DNA from: Chondrilla cf. caribensis | Lineage: Eukaryota; Porifera; Demospongiae; Chondrillida; Chondrillidae | DNA length: 64,000 bases | NCBI GenBank assembly: GCA_964020155.1 | Contig: OZ026554.1 | Coordinates: 4,928,827-4,992,826, forward strand | Direction: 5' to 3' | Part shown: positions 1-12,339 of the stretch, piece after piece | Position numbering within the stretch: the first letter of the stretch is position 1 | Layout of the letters: each line of letters begins with the position of its first letter | Notes under the pieces: generated by a model | What the model saw: the letters and a program-made list of their open reading frames with translations, nothing else | Told to the model about the DNA's origin: nothing | Database searches by the model: none | Translations under genes and position numbers: made by a program

Positions 1-562
1 ACATCCAGACACAATCCTAGCCATATTTGGAGGGACAAGGTGTTAGTGTCATTTAATTATGTCCTGTGATATTATGTGGCAATGCCGCACTATTCAATAA
101 CACAGTGAGGTCTGTGTTTCACTTTCTATTATCATACATCATGCAAGAACTGTACAACTGTGTACTCCATGGGAATAGTGCATTGTATATAGGATACCCA
201 GAGGTGCTTCACTTTACTAACAGTATAGTTTCATGTGTGTGTGTGTGCATGTGTGTGTGTGCATATGAAACTTGTGTAAAACACGTGTGCAATGTGGTAA
301 ACATACTTTCATTCACAAACACTTATCACATATATGGGCTCCATAAATGTATAGTATATACCATACTCCATATAAGGTAATATGTGAGTGAGTAGACAGT
401 TGGGTGCGTTTGGGGTCGAAACAAAAATAGCAAACCGATCCATTCATATGGGCTGGAGGTTACATACAGTCGTGAGAAAATAAAATAAGCATGCATAGAT
501 GTGTGGGCCTGACTTCCTCACACAAATAAAACTATCATTTAGTTGTTGAAGTGCAGGTACTA
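1..562. other. Left margin: FCP1 3' flank
   Basis: AT-rich sequence with short GT tracts downstream of the FCP1 stop codon at 563. A 104-codon plus-strand frame (66-380) has no family resemblance and crosses a GT tract, so I do not call it. No other feature seen. Confidence 0.5.
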
Positions 563-3500
563 TTAGATGAGCTTTGCTAGCTCGTCTTCTGAATCGTCGT
601 TGGTGTCATCTGAACTTCCACTCGAGTCTTCTTCATCTTCATCATCGTCATCTTCTTCTTCTTCTTCATCATCTTGGCATTGTTCATCATCCTGTTGGTT
701 TTCATCTTCTTGACGCAAGCTGCTGTCCATCAACAGGGACACATCTGAAGGATTATCTTCTCCACTGCTGATTTCATCATCCACTTCTTTGCTCATCTCA
801 TCCCATTCTTTAGGAGTGAATGACACAACAGAGGAAGGACTGAGGAGGGAGGGAGAAGTGTCCTCAGGAACGGACACAGCACGAATCTTCAGATTCAAGC
901 GAGCTGGCTTGCACTGGGTTGCACTCATTGATCTGTTGTGTATGGGGACTGGCTGAGATGTGGTCAATTTGGGCAGGGAGGCATAATCGATTCCGTCCAC
1001 TTGAAAGGCCTCTTCTGGAAGGACCTTCCACTGCTCTGCACAACTCCACAGCCACTTCACGGTGATGAATTGCAGTCCAGGAACTTTGAAGGCTTTCTTC
1101 AATTTCTCGGTTCCCTTCTTCCCAACCACTACATGTGTGGTCGCCTTACTCTTCTTCCAGACATGAGGGCTGTCCAGACCAGGCTTGACATCCGTGTGAA
1201 TTTCAGCACCAAAAGCTCTTGCCGTGTTCCACTCCCTGTTCTTCTCCACGGGCTGGTTGTTGGGGATGACACCGGTGAACAAGATCCTAACGTCCTTGAA
1301 AACAGAGAGCCGCAGTTCTGGAATGATGAGCTTTACATCAGGAGGCCTCATGTCGGGATTTTCACCTGTAGCTAACGCATCGTGTGCTTTGTAAAACCTC
1401 TGGTGTATTCTCTCCAAGATGTCACCAAGATACATCAAAAAGCTATCACTATCCTTAATGTTTTTTGGTTTGGGAGCCTTGTCTATAACAGTCTTTGCAC
1501 CGCTCTCTATCTCTGCTCTAGGTTGTTTCCCTCTCTCCTCTCCAACAGAGACGGGATCATTTGCTGAGGTGTTATCGTGATTTGCCGAAGTGGGAGTTTC
1601 AAGAATCTTCGGATCTGTGACTTTTACCTTCACATCTGTTGAGTCTGCAGACTTGGGCGCCTTGGTGTCCTTCTTGGCAGTCTCATTTTCTCTTTCTTCG
1701 TTGCTTTCAGAGGAAGAACTGCTCTCAGAATCGCTGCCACTATTCGAACTACTGCTGGAACTGCTGCTATCATCTGAGGTATCCTGAGAGTCTGTAGCCG
1801 GGACAACTGTTGCGACAGCGTCTTCCTTAGTTGATGCCAGAGTGGACGAACACAGAGGGTCTCCCTTGTCAGTGTTCACCGTAGATTCTCCAGTATCCAT
1901 GGATTCTTCTTGAACATCCCCTGGGCACACCTCATCTTCAGCAGTGTCTCCATTACTGTCCCCTAGTGTCTCAACTGGCACATCTTCGCAGCCTGTTGGA
2001 ACCGGATCAACACTGCCTGGTTGTTCACTCTCTTGCACTCTGGCTACTTTGAGAGGTGGGTCGTCTGAGCTGGATGTAGATGGCCGCTGTTGTGGCAGAC
2101 AGCAGTTGTTCTGGGCAGTACCGTTGCTGGGAGCATTGATGTCGCCGACATCGGCAAAGAACAAGTACGGCTTTACGTGGACCAGGTTGGGACAATTTCT
2201 CCAGACATCCTCGCGGTCATCAATGATCACAACCATTTCGGTTCCTTCAGGGAACACGGATCTGAACGGGAGAATGCGGCGATTATCTCAGAATTGTCAT
2301 TCTACTCGAATCTAATCCAAATCACCACCAATTACAGTCAGAGAATGTGGACACATAAATACATACATACATCTGAGTACACTCACAGTGCTATCAATAC
2401 TAATGGTACATATCATGTATACGCAGCATAGACACAAGCATCCAGTGTATACTATTGCACATGTACCAACTTGACATGTGTGTGCACAGTTCACCATAAT
2501 GATATTCATAGCGCTAGAAGGACGACAATCAACCCGCACATCATAGCAGATCAGTAGGTATTCCATACTGACCTACAAGCCATACCAAAGCACTTACGTA
2601 CAATACAAAAATACCTCAAACGTTCCTGTACATCAGATTGTAGAACATTAGTGTATACAGTGGAACCCCTCTATTACAAGCCTCTGAATAGCAGAAATCA
2701 CTATAATAAGGACACCATTCTGTGTCCCAGTGTAGTACTGTAGTGTATTAAGTGACCTCTGAATTGAGGAAACATCTGTAATAAGGACTAAAATCAAGGT
2801 CTCAAAGTGTCCATAATGGAGAGGTTCCACTGTACTATGTATGTGATACTACATACACACTCATATAGCTACGTGCATATTAGGAAGCTGGTACGGTATG
2901 TACGTATGTGTATGCATCATGACGAACAGGTAGTTGATATCAAAGAAGGTACCTTGTTAATAAACTACTGCGTGTGTGTGTGTGGTACAGTACAGTAGGT
3001 GGAAGGATATATAGGAAATACATGTAGCACTGAAGAATACAGTAAGATACTAGAGGTCTCCTAACCCACCACACAAGGACACAAAATACATGTAACACTG
3101 AAGAATACGGTAAGATACTGGAGGTCTCCTAACCCACCACACAAGGACACAAAATACATGTAACACTGAAGAATACAGTAAGATACTAGAGGTCTCCTAA
3201 CCCACCACACAAGGACACAAAATACATGTAACACTGAAGAATACAGTAAGATACTGGAGGTCTCCTAACCCACCACACAAGGACACAAAATACATGTAAC
3301 ACTGAAGAATACAGTAAGATACTGGAGGTCTCCTAACCCACCACACAAGGACACAAAATACATGTAACACTGAAGAATACAGTAAGATACTAGAGGTCTC
3401 CTAACCCACCACACAAGGACACAAAATACATGTAACACTGAAGAATACGGTAAGATACTGGAGGTCTCCTAACCCACCACACAAGGACACAAAATACATG

Positions 3501-6494
3501 TAACACTGAAGAATACAGTAAGATACTGGAGGTCTCCTAACCCACCACACAAGGACACAAAATACATGTAACACTGAAGAATACAGTAAGATACTAGAGG
3601 TCTCCTAACCCACCACACAAGGACACAAAATACATGTAACACTGAAGAATACAGTAAGATACTAGAGGTCTCCTAACCCACCACACAAGGACACAAAATA
3701 CATGTAACACTGAAGAATACAGTAAGATACTGGAGGTCTCCTAACCCACCACACAAGGACACAAAATACATGTAACACTGAAGAATACAGTAAGATACTG
3801 GAGGTCTCCTAACCCACCACACAAGGACACAAAATACATGTAACACTGAAGAATACAGTAAGATACTAGAGGTCTCCTAACCCACCACACAAGGACACAA
3901 AATACATGTAACACTGAAGAATACAGTAAGATACTAGAGGGCTCCTAACCCACCACACAAGGACACAAAATCGAAATAACTCACTCGAGTGACACTGATT
4001 TTGATCTGGGGTCAAGGAATTCATCCCTGGACAGAATTCTACGACAGAAGAACTTCCCCTCCGGGTCGATAATCATGGCCACTCTTTCTGCGTAGGACCG
4101 TGTGCCCATAGTGAAGATGTGGAGTTGGTAAATCTTGGCAACCTTCTCCAGGAAGTCCCTTGTGTGCGGACGCAGACGACAGTGGTAGGTATACGGAAGC
4201 TCCTCGAGTTGGAATTCATACACGTCCTGCACATCACGGGAAAGACAAGGCAAACAGCAGTACTACTACTGTACATGGATGTGCGTATATCTCATGTCAT
4301 GATGGCCACAGTTGCATGTGTATGGAGGTAAATTGCATGCTGTGGTCAACAGAAGCGAGACACGCATACATACATTGATATACACATGTATAAGCACAGG
4401 TTTATACGAAATGGCCAATTCACTCCGAAGAGCATGCTAATATACGTACATGTGCATATACTGTACAGGGACATATACTTGATATGCTGCAGTTTGCTGA
4501 AGTAAAGGCCAACTAGCCATTTTGGCACAATATCCAATTTAACCTCCACGTACACTTCCCCTGTATTAATGAATCCCTTCTATAAATTTGTGGCAGATCA
4601 AGCTTCTTGGCTATCAAGGGGTTGGAAAATACGCAGGTGCCACCACATTATATTAGTGCACACACTGCCACACAGGGATTCAAAATATGCACAATTGGGA
4701 CAATCAGGTCATCACACCTACAGGCAGTCCTGGAGGTATGGACGGGTTCATTGAGGTGTGTATCAGTGTTTGGTCCAAGTCAACGATCAGTTCCAGTTTC
4801 CTATGATCCAGCAGATGCTGCTTGTCCTTTTTAGCCACAATGCTAGCCTCCTGGAGGAGAGGTAAGCAAATGTATGGATGTACATGAATGCATGATTTCA
4901 TACACAGACACGCACACCCGCACACACACACACACGTATGCAGATGGACACACGCGCACACACATGCGCACACACATGTGCACACACATGTGCACACACG
5001 CACACACACACACACACCTCTTTACTCAGTCTTATTTGTGGCATATTATGTATCATAGATACAGTAGCAGTGTTCTGTGTGCTACATAGTGGGAAAAAAG
5101 CACTTTCACCTCACAATTCTTGCCACATATGTACACAGTCATGTACAGCACATACAATCTCAGTATACAATGTACATATGTACATATACAACATACACAA
5201 ATACAGTGCAGCTTGCTTAGTAAGTACCTGGATTAGTACATACTCCTGGTTAGTGAGTACACCTCACACGGTCCCTACCTCACATACACTATGTCAACCA
5301 GTACTGATAGTAAGTACCTCTGATACGAAGTACAGACTTGGTGTGCCCTTCAAGGTACTCACTAAGCAAGCTAGACTGTACTATACATACAGTGTTCACC
5401 TTCTCGTGTCCATCCCACAGTCGCAACACAGGTCGTGAACCACTACAGAGTGGTCACATTTCTCCACTAGGATCGCAACAGGAGAGCTGTGTACAGACAA
5501 GATGGCACAAATAGCACATAACATGCCATACACAGTATACGTACATGCATAGATAACATTCAGTACAGACCTAACATGCATTAGCATTACATAATACGAA
5601 CTATAGTCTATAGACAAAATACAGTACATAGCATACACACATACGTACATATACATGAACATACTATACAAGTATGGTACTCATAGTACAGAGAAGCGTA
5701 CATACAAGTATACAACTGTACATACACATGTCACCACATACGTACAAATAACAGCACATACAGATGGCCAGCATGTACAGATGTCAGCACATACAGATGT
5801 CAGCATGTAAAGATGTCAGCACATACAGATGGACAGTCTGTACAGATGTCAGCACATACAGATGGACAGTCTGTACAGATGTCAGCACATACAGATGGAC
5901 AGCATGTACAGATGTCAGCACATACAGATGGACAGTATGTACAGATGTCAGCACATACAGACGACAGCATGTACAGATGTCAGCACATACAGACGACAGC
6001 ATTTACAGATGGAGACATGTGTAGAACACACAATGCAACACAGAGAACCACTGAAAAGGACACTCCCACAAGGTAAATACTATTCATAGAAATCCACAAT
6101 GCTCAACGTCAAATTGAGTACAACATCATATGCCCTCCATATGTTGAAGAAGAGCTAATAACTACATTCAACCATTAGTATTATCTATGATTCAACCATG
6201 TAGGCTCAGCAGGCTTGCGTATATGGGTTTTCACAACACATGAACACCAATTGTGAGTTAATACCTCTTCTCTACAAACTGCTCCTCTTTGACAGCAATG
6301 TACTTCACCAATCCCACGCAGGGAGAACGAAAGTCCTCTTCTTTGCTGGTCCCAACAGCAATGTATTTGCAAAGAACAGTGCCTGTCCTCACTTTTTGAT
6401 CTTCTGAGACCAGCCACCTCTTCAACAGACACTTACTGGTCTTGGAAAGTATCAAATAACGACTTTTTTGTTTACTTACTTCCTGTTCCTCCAT
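563..6494 (-). CDS. CTDP1: RNA polymerase II CTD phosphatase FCP1 (multi-exon)
   Basis: Nuclear Ser/Thr phosphatase that removes phosphate from the RNA polymerase II C-terminal repeat and recycles the polymerase. Exons on the minus strand: 6494-6265 (start; N-terminal lipoyl-like domain), 5486-5400 (the [16 protein letters not shown]ys/His motif seen in FCP1 proteins), about 4842-4722 (catalytic DLDQTLIHT, the DxDxT motif), 4226-3985 (FCP homology domain, [20 protein letters not shown]) and 2261-563 (IIDDREDVW, then an acidic/Ser-rich linker, a BRCT domain and a very acidic C-tail ending LAKLI). With the acceptor placed at 4842 the phase closes and gives about 792 residues; human FCP1 is longer (about 960). 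The join from 5400 to 4842 is the weak point: an acceptor at 4850 matches the usual pyrimidine-rich site better but breaks the frame, and the family linker between the Cys motif and the catalytic domain is not visible. A small exon may be missing. Identity is very sure, exact structure less so. Confidence 0.9.
2656..2834. mobile_element. 179-bp pogo/Tigger-like MITE, copy 1
   Basis: The element begins TACAGTGGAACC and ends GGTTCCACTGTA, so it has terminal inverted repeats of about 20 bp and starts and ends with TA, as expected for a Tc1/mariner-type target duplication. Two further copies of the same 179-bp length lie at 7093-7271 and, inverted, at 59081-59259. It has no coding capacity. This copy sits in an FCP1 intron. 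The superfamily assignment rests on the CAGTGGAACCTC end and the TA target only. Confidence 0.85.
3017..3970. repeat. 68-bp minisatellite in an FCP1 intron, about 14 copies
   Basis: Head-to-tail 68-bp units carrying the core GAGGTCTCCTAACCCACC are repeated about 14 times with very few substitutions, mostly A/G at two sites. The array lies in the FCP1 intron between exons 4226-3985 and 2261-563 and starts only about 15 nt after the 5' splice site at 3985 in the sense of the gene. No coding potential is seen. Near-identity of units implies recent expansion or homogenisation. Confidence 0.95.
4915..5020. repeat. (CA)n-rich microsatellite in an FCP1 intron
   Basis: An imperfect CA tract with interspersed TGCGCA and ATGTGCA variants. 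It lies in the intron between the Cys-motif exon and the catalytic exon of FCP1. Open frames across it encode only HTHT or CVCV runs and are not genes. Confidence 0.9.
5202..5380. mobile_element. 179-bp MITE-like element with 28-bp terminal inverted repeats
   Basis: The left end TACAGTGCAGCTTGCTTAGT and the inverted right end TACAGTCTAGCTTGCTTAGT match over about 28 bp, bounded by TA. The interior is unrelated to the 2656-2834 family although the length is the same. It lies in an FCP1 intron next to the Cys-motif exon, in the stretch where a family-conserved linker exon would be expected. Confidence 0.75.
5764..6012. repeat. 33-bp class tandem repeat in FCP1 intron 1
   Basis: Units built on CACATACAGATG and CATGTACAGATGTCAG repeat about seven times with sequence and length variation. 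The array is intronic, between FCP1 exons 6494-6265 and 5486-5400. Long open frames in several phases arise from the repeat and are not treated as genes. Confidence 0.9.
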
Positions 6495-6867
6495 GTGAAC
6501 CGTCTGAGACGAAGAGAAACAAATTAAAACTAAATTATAAATTGATATAAAATGTACGAATAGCGATGTATAAAAGAACAGTGATTAATCGTACTAACGT
6601 GCATGAAATGAGCTCATCGACAACAACGACAGATTTCACAAGGCCTCGGTATTGTTGTTCGAAATACTACCCGCGCTCACTCTTGGAAAACCGCCATTTT
6701 ATCCTAATACGTCGACGTCATCAACCATATTTGGCAGACGAGCGCCTAAGTATGGTACATCGTAACTTCCTCATCTTCCTCTAGCCAGCCAACCAACCTA
6801 GCTGGTTAACGTACAATAATATATAAGGCTACACGTCCAAAATTTGAGCAAATTGTCCCTTCTCTAG
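6495..6867. promoter_or_regulatory. Spacer: FCP1 upstream region and SACM1L 3' flank
   Basis: This 373-bp gap separates the FCP1 start codon (6494, transcribed leftward) from the SACM1L stop (6868, also leftward). It must contain the FCP1 promoter and the SACM1L 3' end. I see no clear TATA box or other recognisable element. Confidence 0.4.
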
Positions 6868-9800
6868 TCATAAACTTTTCTTGGTGAGGAATGGATCAGC
6901 AGCAAGTCTGGGCGAGTTGACAAACTCGGTCCCATGACGAATCATGTACCAGAAGGTGATGCTCACAGCAACAAACCAGAAAGCCACGTACAGCAATTGG
7001 TACTGGAAGGATCCATCACCTGCAGCACAAGAAGCAGTCATGTACGGTTGAACCAACTGAGCAGAGTACATGAAGACTACATATGAATTATGTACAGTGG
7101 AACCTCTCTATTACAAACCTCTGAATTGCAGAAACCTCTATAATAAGGACACCATTATGTGTCCCAGTGTAGTACTGTAGTGTATTAAGTGACCTTTGAA
7201 TTGAGGAAACCTCTGTAATAAGGACTGAAATTAAGGTCCCAAAGTGTCCTTTATAGAGAGGTTCCACTGTATTAGGATGTAGGAAGTCAACTGGATTTGG
7301 GTACTGTACCCCCAAAAAATTTTTGATGGGAACCTGTAAGTAAATTGGCTCTGAAACTCGCAGTACTACATGCGCAGTGTGTGTTGAACTCAATTTAATA
7401 ACTGGGGCAAGCCTTCAAACAACACATCACTAATTCCCATACATTCAGTAACTCAGGTTATCTGATTATAGCTAAGAGGAACGAAATACACAACAGAGGG
7501 TATATCCAACAGAGCCTAATCACCTATCAGTCTACAGCCTGTAATGACTAATCAGCAAGAATGAGGGTCTTGTCTGGAGGTACTTTTCTGAACAATATAC
7601 ATTGTCTACGGTACATACATACAAACATACCCGAAGGCAGTAGGACACTCAGAAACAACATGGCAAGACCAAATAGCAAGATCAGTGGGAGCTGAGTGAA
7701 GAGAGAAGAATCAAAGATGAACCAAATACATTAGCAATCTGCTAATACTGTGCTTATAAGGAAAATGGATTACACAGCTAGGATGAAATACACACATTTC
7801 ATTGTGCAAATGATATAATATGACATACGCACTAGATACTAAATGCTGCTACTATGCATCATCTATCAATGACAATAGCAAAGTTACAGGCCACACTGTC
7901 TGCACAGTTTCAATTCTTGCACATGCATACAGTACGTATGCAGTAGTCGGACCGCGTCCCACTCACCACTGTGACTCTCAGGTTCCTCGGAGGCTGTAGT
8001 ACAGACGGGATGGTTACACCTTCGTCGCGAGAAACAATGTGGTTGCCTAGAAACAGGTCCATTGCATCCTGTCGGAATCCGTCCACAAAATTGTTGTAGT
8101 AGTACCTGGTGACGGCGTTGACCCCATCCTTCAGGGCCCCCACCCGAGTACGCTTCCCCGTTCTGGTAAAATCTGTCTTCTGAGCTCCCGTGCCGGCATA
8201 CTGCACTGCACACATGTTGGCATTGTCGGCCCAAACTGAGGATAGACAACAAAACATACGTGCTATCATGTTTATGCGTGTCAGAGAAACAAACACGGAC
8301 CATTCTTGAAGGTCTTTTCCAACTCAATCTGAGCCTCAACACGTTCACCGAGTGGTAGTATTCTCATTCTCTGTGAAAGGGAGTAAAATGATGACGAACC
8401 TATATCACTAACATATACGTACATATGTGCATACATGTACACACAGTACAGTGAAACCTCGCTAATCCGATACCTCTATAATCCAACATTCTCTCTAATC
8501 CAACCATTATATGAGGTACAGACACCATACATAAGTATGGTAAGAGGCACTCCATAATCCAACAACCTCCTAATCCAACATTATTATCAGGCCCCATTGA
8601 GTGTCAGATTGGAGAGGTTTCACTGTATAGATCAGGGTATCAGGGTATCAGGGATTCTTATTTAACGTGGGGAACCGTTAGCCATAGGCTATTCAAAGTG
8701 GCACCCACAAAAGAAAAGGGAGGGTACAGAAGAAAAGTAAAAAGTTAAAATAAAATTTATACAATAATCAAAATTTGAAATAAGTTGTATCATGCAATTA
8801 TTAAAGATTAATGAAATAGAAATGTTGAGAAATAGATGTGTGAAATATGCGGTATGAGTGGCATGTACAACAAGTGAGTACACTCTACAACGAGCACCGA
8901 AAATACTGGGGATACACACATACGTACATACGTCTGTATAGTATTAACCTGTAGCTGACTTTGTAGACTGCGTCTGGCCAGCATGCTCTGGACAACATTG
9001 GTGCGATCCAAGCAGTCCATACAGTTTGTCCTGAACACACCACTCTGGTGGGACACTCCCACGCCGTCCTGATTCTGAAAGTAATACCTAAGTACACATA
9101 TACCATACCAGTGGGTACGTGTACAGTGCTGGAGATTGCCACAACTCAAACTGCATGCTTGAAGTATACTAAAGACAGTATTGTGTATGGGTGATTACCC
9201 AAACGTGGCTTGATCTTGCTCCAACTTGTCTGTGAGGATAGAAAGCCTATGCCAACGCATCTTGCTGCACTCCTTGTGGAAATCAAAGTGGGTGTAACTG
9301 CAAAAAGGTGGACGGAATCAATTACGGTCCAGAGTCACATCAACTCATATGAACAGAGACTTATCCTCCAAACATGCACGTTGCCTACTAACCTCAAAAG
9401 GTTGTTGTTGTACGTCTGAATCTCTCTTGCAAAGGACTCGCCAATCTGCTTCTCCTTGCCTTTCTTGTCAATCTGGACAGAGGGAAATTTGTATCAAGAT
9501 GCATCATAGAATACCAGTAGAGCACATGTTTGCACGAAAGTGTAGACTCTGTACAACTCACTAGGTTGATCAAGACCTGTCTCCCGTAGTGAGAGATCTG
9601 CTCGTTGAAATGGCGCTTCACAGCATCGCTCTGCTCAAGAAGAACCCACAGTGAATGCACGTAGACTACACTCCACAAGTTCATCAACTCACTGTTACAG
9701 GGGAAGAAACAATGGCTGGTTTCGGCTTGTATGTCAGATTGGGACGCTGTGACCACAGGAGTGGGATGGAGCCCCTTGTCTGTGTGTACAGGAAGAATGA

Positions 9801-9890
9801 CAATGTGAGCATAATAATAAGGAGATGACTTACCATTTGGTATCCAAATATTGCATGCCAGATGTTCTTGCTGTGTGTGCATGTGTGTGT

Positions 9891-9951
<61 letters not shown>

Positions 9952-12269
9952 TGCACGTACACACCTTTTGAACCACTCCAAGCAACTGCCACTCACCTGC
10001 ACAAACGAGGCCTTGTTTTTATTGTGAATGACCAACTGTTCCGTCTCCACATAATTGGCTGCATGTCCATCCAGGTCCAGCCCTCGCATGTAGTACCTGG
10101 TGCCTGTACAGGGCAGACAAGTGCATCGCAAGAATGTTATGGGAGCATGTGTGTACATACTGCATGTAGGGATGGCATACATACATACTACATCAACACA
10201 TATACATTACACAACAAACAGTAAACAACAAACAGTAAACAACATACAGTACACAAAACACATACTATACCGTTGACCAAAGCACATTCAGTCCATTACA
10301 CATACAGAACATCACATACACAAGCACATGCATACATACAGTACATACATGTATACACACAATACAACAAATGAGCATACTGTGCATACATACGTATACA
10401 GCTATTATGTGTACGCACACACTACACAGGTGGCTTACCTGCTCTGTGGACACTTCTTCTTGAAATCAGAACAAAAGTGAACATTTTGTCATGAACCCTC
10501 ATGTTTTTGATGGATACAACTATTTCTCAGTTAAGATCAACATCAACAATGTGGTAATGATACTGAACTCCGACACATAAAATGCTGTTTACATGTACGA
10601 ATATGTACTAGTAGTCAACAAAATGACAAGATTACAGAGGATACATCCATGTATGAGAGGAACCACGAATCGCTTCAACTGGAGAAAATGACAGAGAAGA
10701 AAGTCTCATCAGATGCAGTTGCATAAATTTCTACTTTTGTCAGTACATATTTGTATAACATAGTTGAAATTTAACTATTAAAAAAACAAAGTTAATATGC
10801 AAATATAGCTCAGATTAGTACTTTTTGTATAACACTATGTACATACATAGCAGCTACCAGAGCATGTACGTAGGTGGAATGCAAGCGTGAAGCAGGAAGT
10901 GTAGCCTCATTTGTCCCCAACTCACCTCGGGCTGCACCACCAGGTCCCTTGCCACATGATTATTCCACAAAAACCTCTCATCCGCCTACACATACAGATT
11001 CAATTGTACGTCCAGTCCAGTCAATGATGGAACACTGTGTGTACTCAAAGGATGGGCAGACTCACCCGGTTGAACAGTGAAAGATGGTGAAAGTTAGGCT
11101 TTACGTCTGCTCTGCTCATGAGGCGCTGAGCTGAGTGCGTTAGGTCATAGGAGAAGGAGAAATAGAACCCAGGAGCCGATATAGCATGCTGGATGAGGGA
11201 GACGTATTCCCTGTTGTCCCTCACCTTATGAGAAGAAGTACAAATGACAGTTACCCTCATGTACCTGAACCATACTGTATGTGTGTCAACAGTTTTTGTA
11301 CATATACTGTACGTGAACTAGGACAATTTGTACATCTACTGTACGTATGTCAACAGTATTTGTACATCTACTGTACGTGAACCAGGACAATTTGTACACG
11401 GGTCATTTTATATTCTCACCTGCATCTCATTCAGATGTATGGTGGTCTTTGCAAAGGGAAGGATGTCAGTACCTTTCACCTCCCATATCGCATGTCCTTC
11501 AATCTCACCAACCTTGGATTTCTCGGTTACCACCAACAAATACGGACCTACGTACATGCAAACACAATAGCTGACAAACCCAGGCCTACATACATAAATG
11601 AAAATAAAATTACCAACAGAGATGAAAAAAAATCACAAAAATGACCATGTGACATGCACTGCAGCCATATATGTATTGCATACATGTGCTGTGTACACAC
11701 AATAGCACTCACCAGCTAAAAGATGGGCTATTCCAATGACAGCACAGATGGAACGCTGGGAGCTCTCAGCTGGGAGAGCTGGTAAAGAACCTAGTACATT
11801 GGAAAGATGCTGTAAAAAATCCAGCTAAAGACTTACATGCAGAGCAGGTGGCAAGAGGAAGGAGGAGCATAGACTACAATTCTCTATAAGTAGCCGGAAA
11901 GTATTAAAAGCTTTCCTTGAACCAGTTTTCTGAATCATAAGCTCATTATCACATACATACGTACATTGTCATCTACTAAACTGCAATTGTCAAATCAAAT
12001 GTCAGTGGCTGATTCCACTTCGCACTGGTGTAGAGCAAGTCCACAGTGAAACTCAGCATTAACTAACTTCTTAGTTTCAATTCGAAGTTCACTCTGTCTA
12101 TCTCCAAGACTTCGCTGGGCTGTCCTCCTACTACAAAGAACTTGTCTTCCGTGCTATACCTAACAAAATACAACTTGATTCCAAACAGGAGAGAGGCGTG
12201 CTCTGTACATGCATTATTGTCGACTTACAGCACTAAATTCTGATGCGCCCCGGGAGTGGAAGACGCCAT
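6868..12269 (-). CDS. SACM1L: Phosphatidylinositol-phosphate phosphatase SAC1
   Basis: ER/Golgi membrane phosphatase that hydrolyses PI4P and other phosphoinositides. Eighteen exons, all in phase, give 601 residues (human about 587): 12269-12229, 12159-12068, 11790-11713, 11547-11420, 11224-11066, 10985-10926, 10678-10645, 10519-10439, 10103-9997, 9779-9693, 9630-9562, 9472-9393, 9297-9199, 9087-8949, 8370-8301, 8235-7967, 7691-7631, 7019-6868. The Sac domain includes [18 protein letters not shown] and [14 protein letters not shown]. The catalytic CX5R(T) motif is intact as [12 protein letters not shown] in exon 9087-8949. The conserved [18 protein letters not shown] segment follows. Two hydrophobic helices near the C-terminus (exons 7691-7631 and 7019-6868) fit the family's membrane anchor, and the tail ends KKSL. 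The start at 12269 is the first ATG on the first coding exon ([10 protein letters not shown]). Identity is very sure; the 34-nt exon 10678-10645 is the least certain piece but fits phase and family sequence. Confidence 0.96.
7093..7271. mobile_element. 179-bp pogo/Tigger-like MITE, copy 2
   Basis: Same length, ends and interior as the element at 2656-2834, in the same orientation, with TACAGTGGAACC and GGTTCCACTGTA termini. It lies in the last intron of SACM1L. Only scattered substitutions separate the two copies. Confidence 0.88.
8447..8627. mobile_element. 181-bp pogo-like MITE, different family
   Basis: Bounded by TACAGTGAAACCTC and its inverted counterpart GAGGTTTCACTGTA. The interior is rich in TAATCCAAC repeats and differs from the 179-bp family. 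It lies in the SACM1L intron between exons 9087-8949 and 8370-8301. Confidence 0.8.
9887..9955. repeat. (GT)n microsatellite in SACM1L intron
   Basis: A GT tract of about 60 bp lies in the intron between exons 10103-9997 and 9779-9693. The long open frames that cross this interval are repeat artefacts joined to real exons. Confidence 0.92.
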
Positions 12270-12339
12270 TTTTATTTAGGGGAGTATTTAGCTAGCACGA
12301 GATGTGCACGTGACTGCTGAGTGTAGCCTAAAGGAGAAA
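12270..12339. promoter_or_regulatory. 70-bp bidirectional promoter, SACM1L / PSMB5
   Basis: Only 70 bp separates the SACM1L start codon (12269, minus) from the PSMB5 start codon (12340, plus), so the two genes must share a head-to-head promoter, or each 5' UTR begins inside the other gene. The gap contains a GTGCACGTGAC stretch with an E-box-like CACGTG core. No TATA box is evident. The shared-promoter reading is inference from geometry. Confidence 0.7.

Noticed and set aside
938..1375. 145-codon plus-strand frame
   Set aside because: Antisense shadow of the FCP1 BRCT exon.
4704..5438. Long HTHT/CVCV open frames over CA tracts (also at 9684-9992, 14220-14571, 17101-17330, 20957-21221, 31522-31875, 33465-33962, 36550-37022, 38626-39185, 57698-58173, 60260-60751, 61465-62009)
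   Set aside because: Dinucleotide runs are open in every frame. The frames are low-complexity and overlap introns of well-supported genes.
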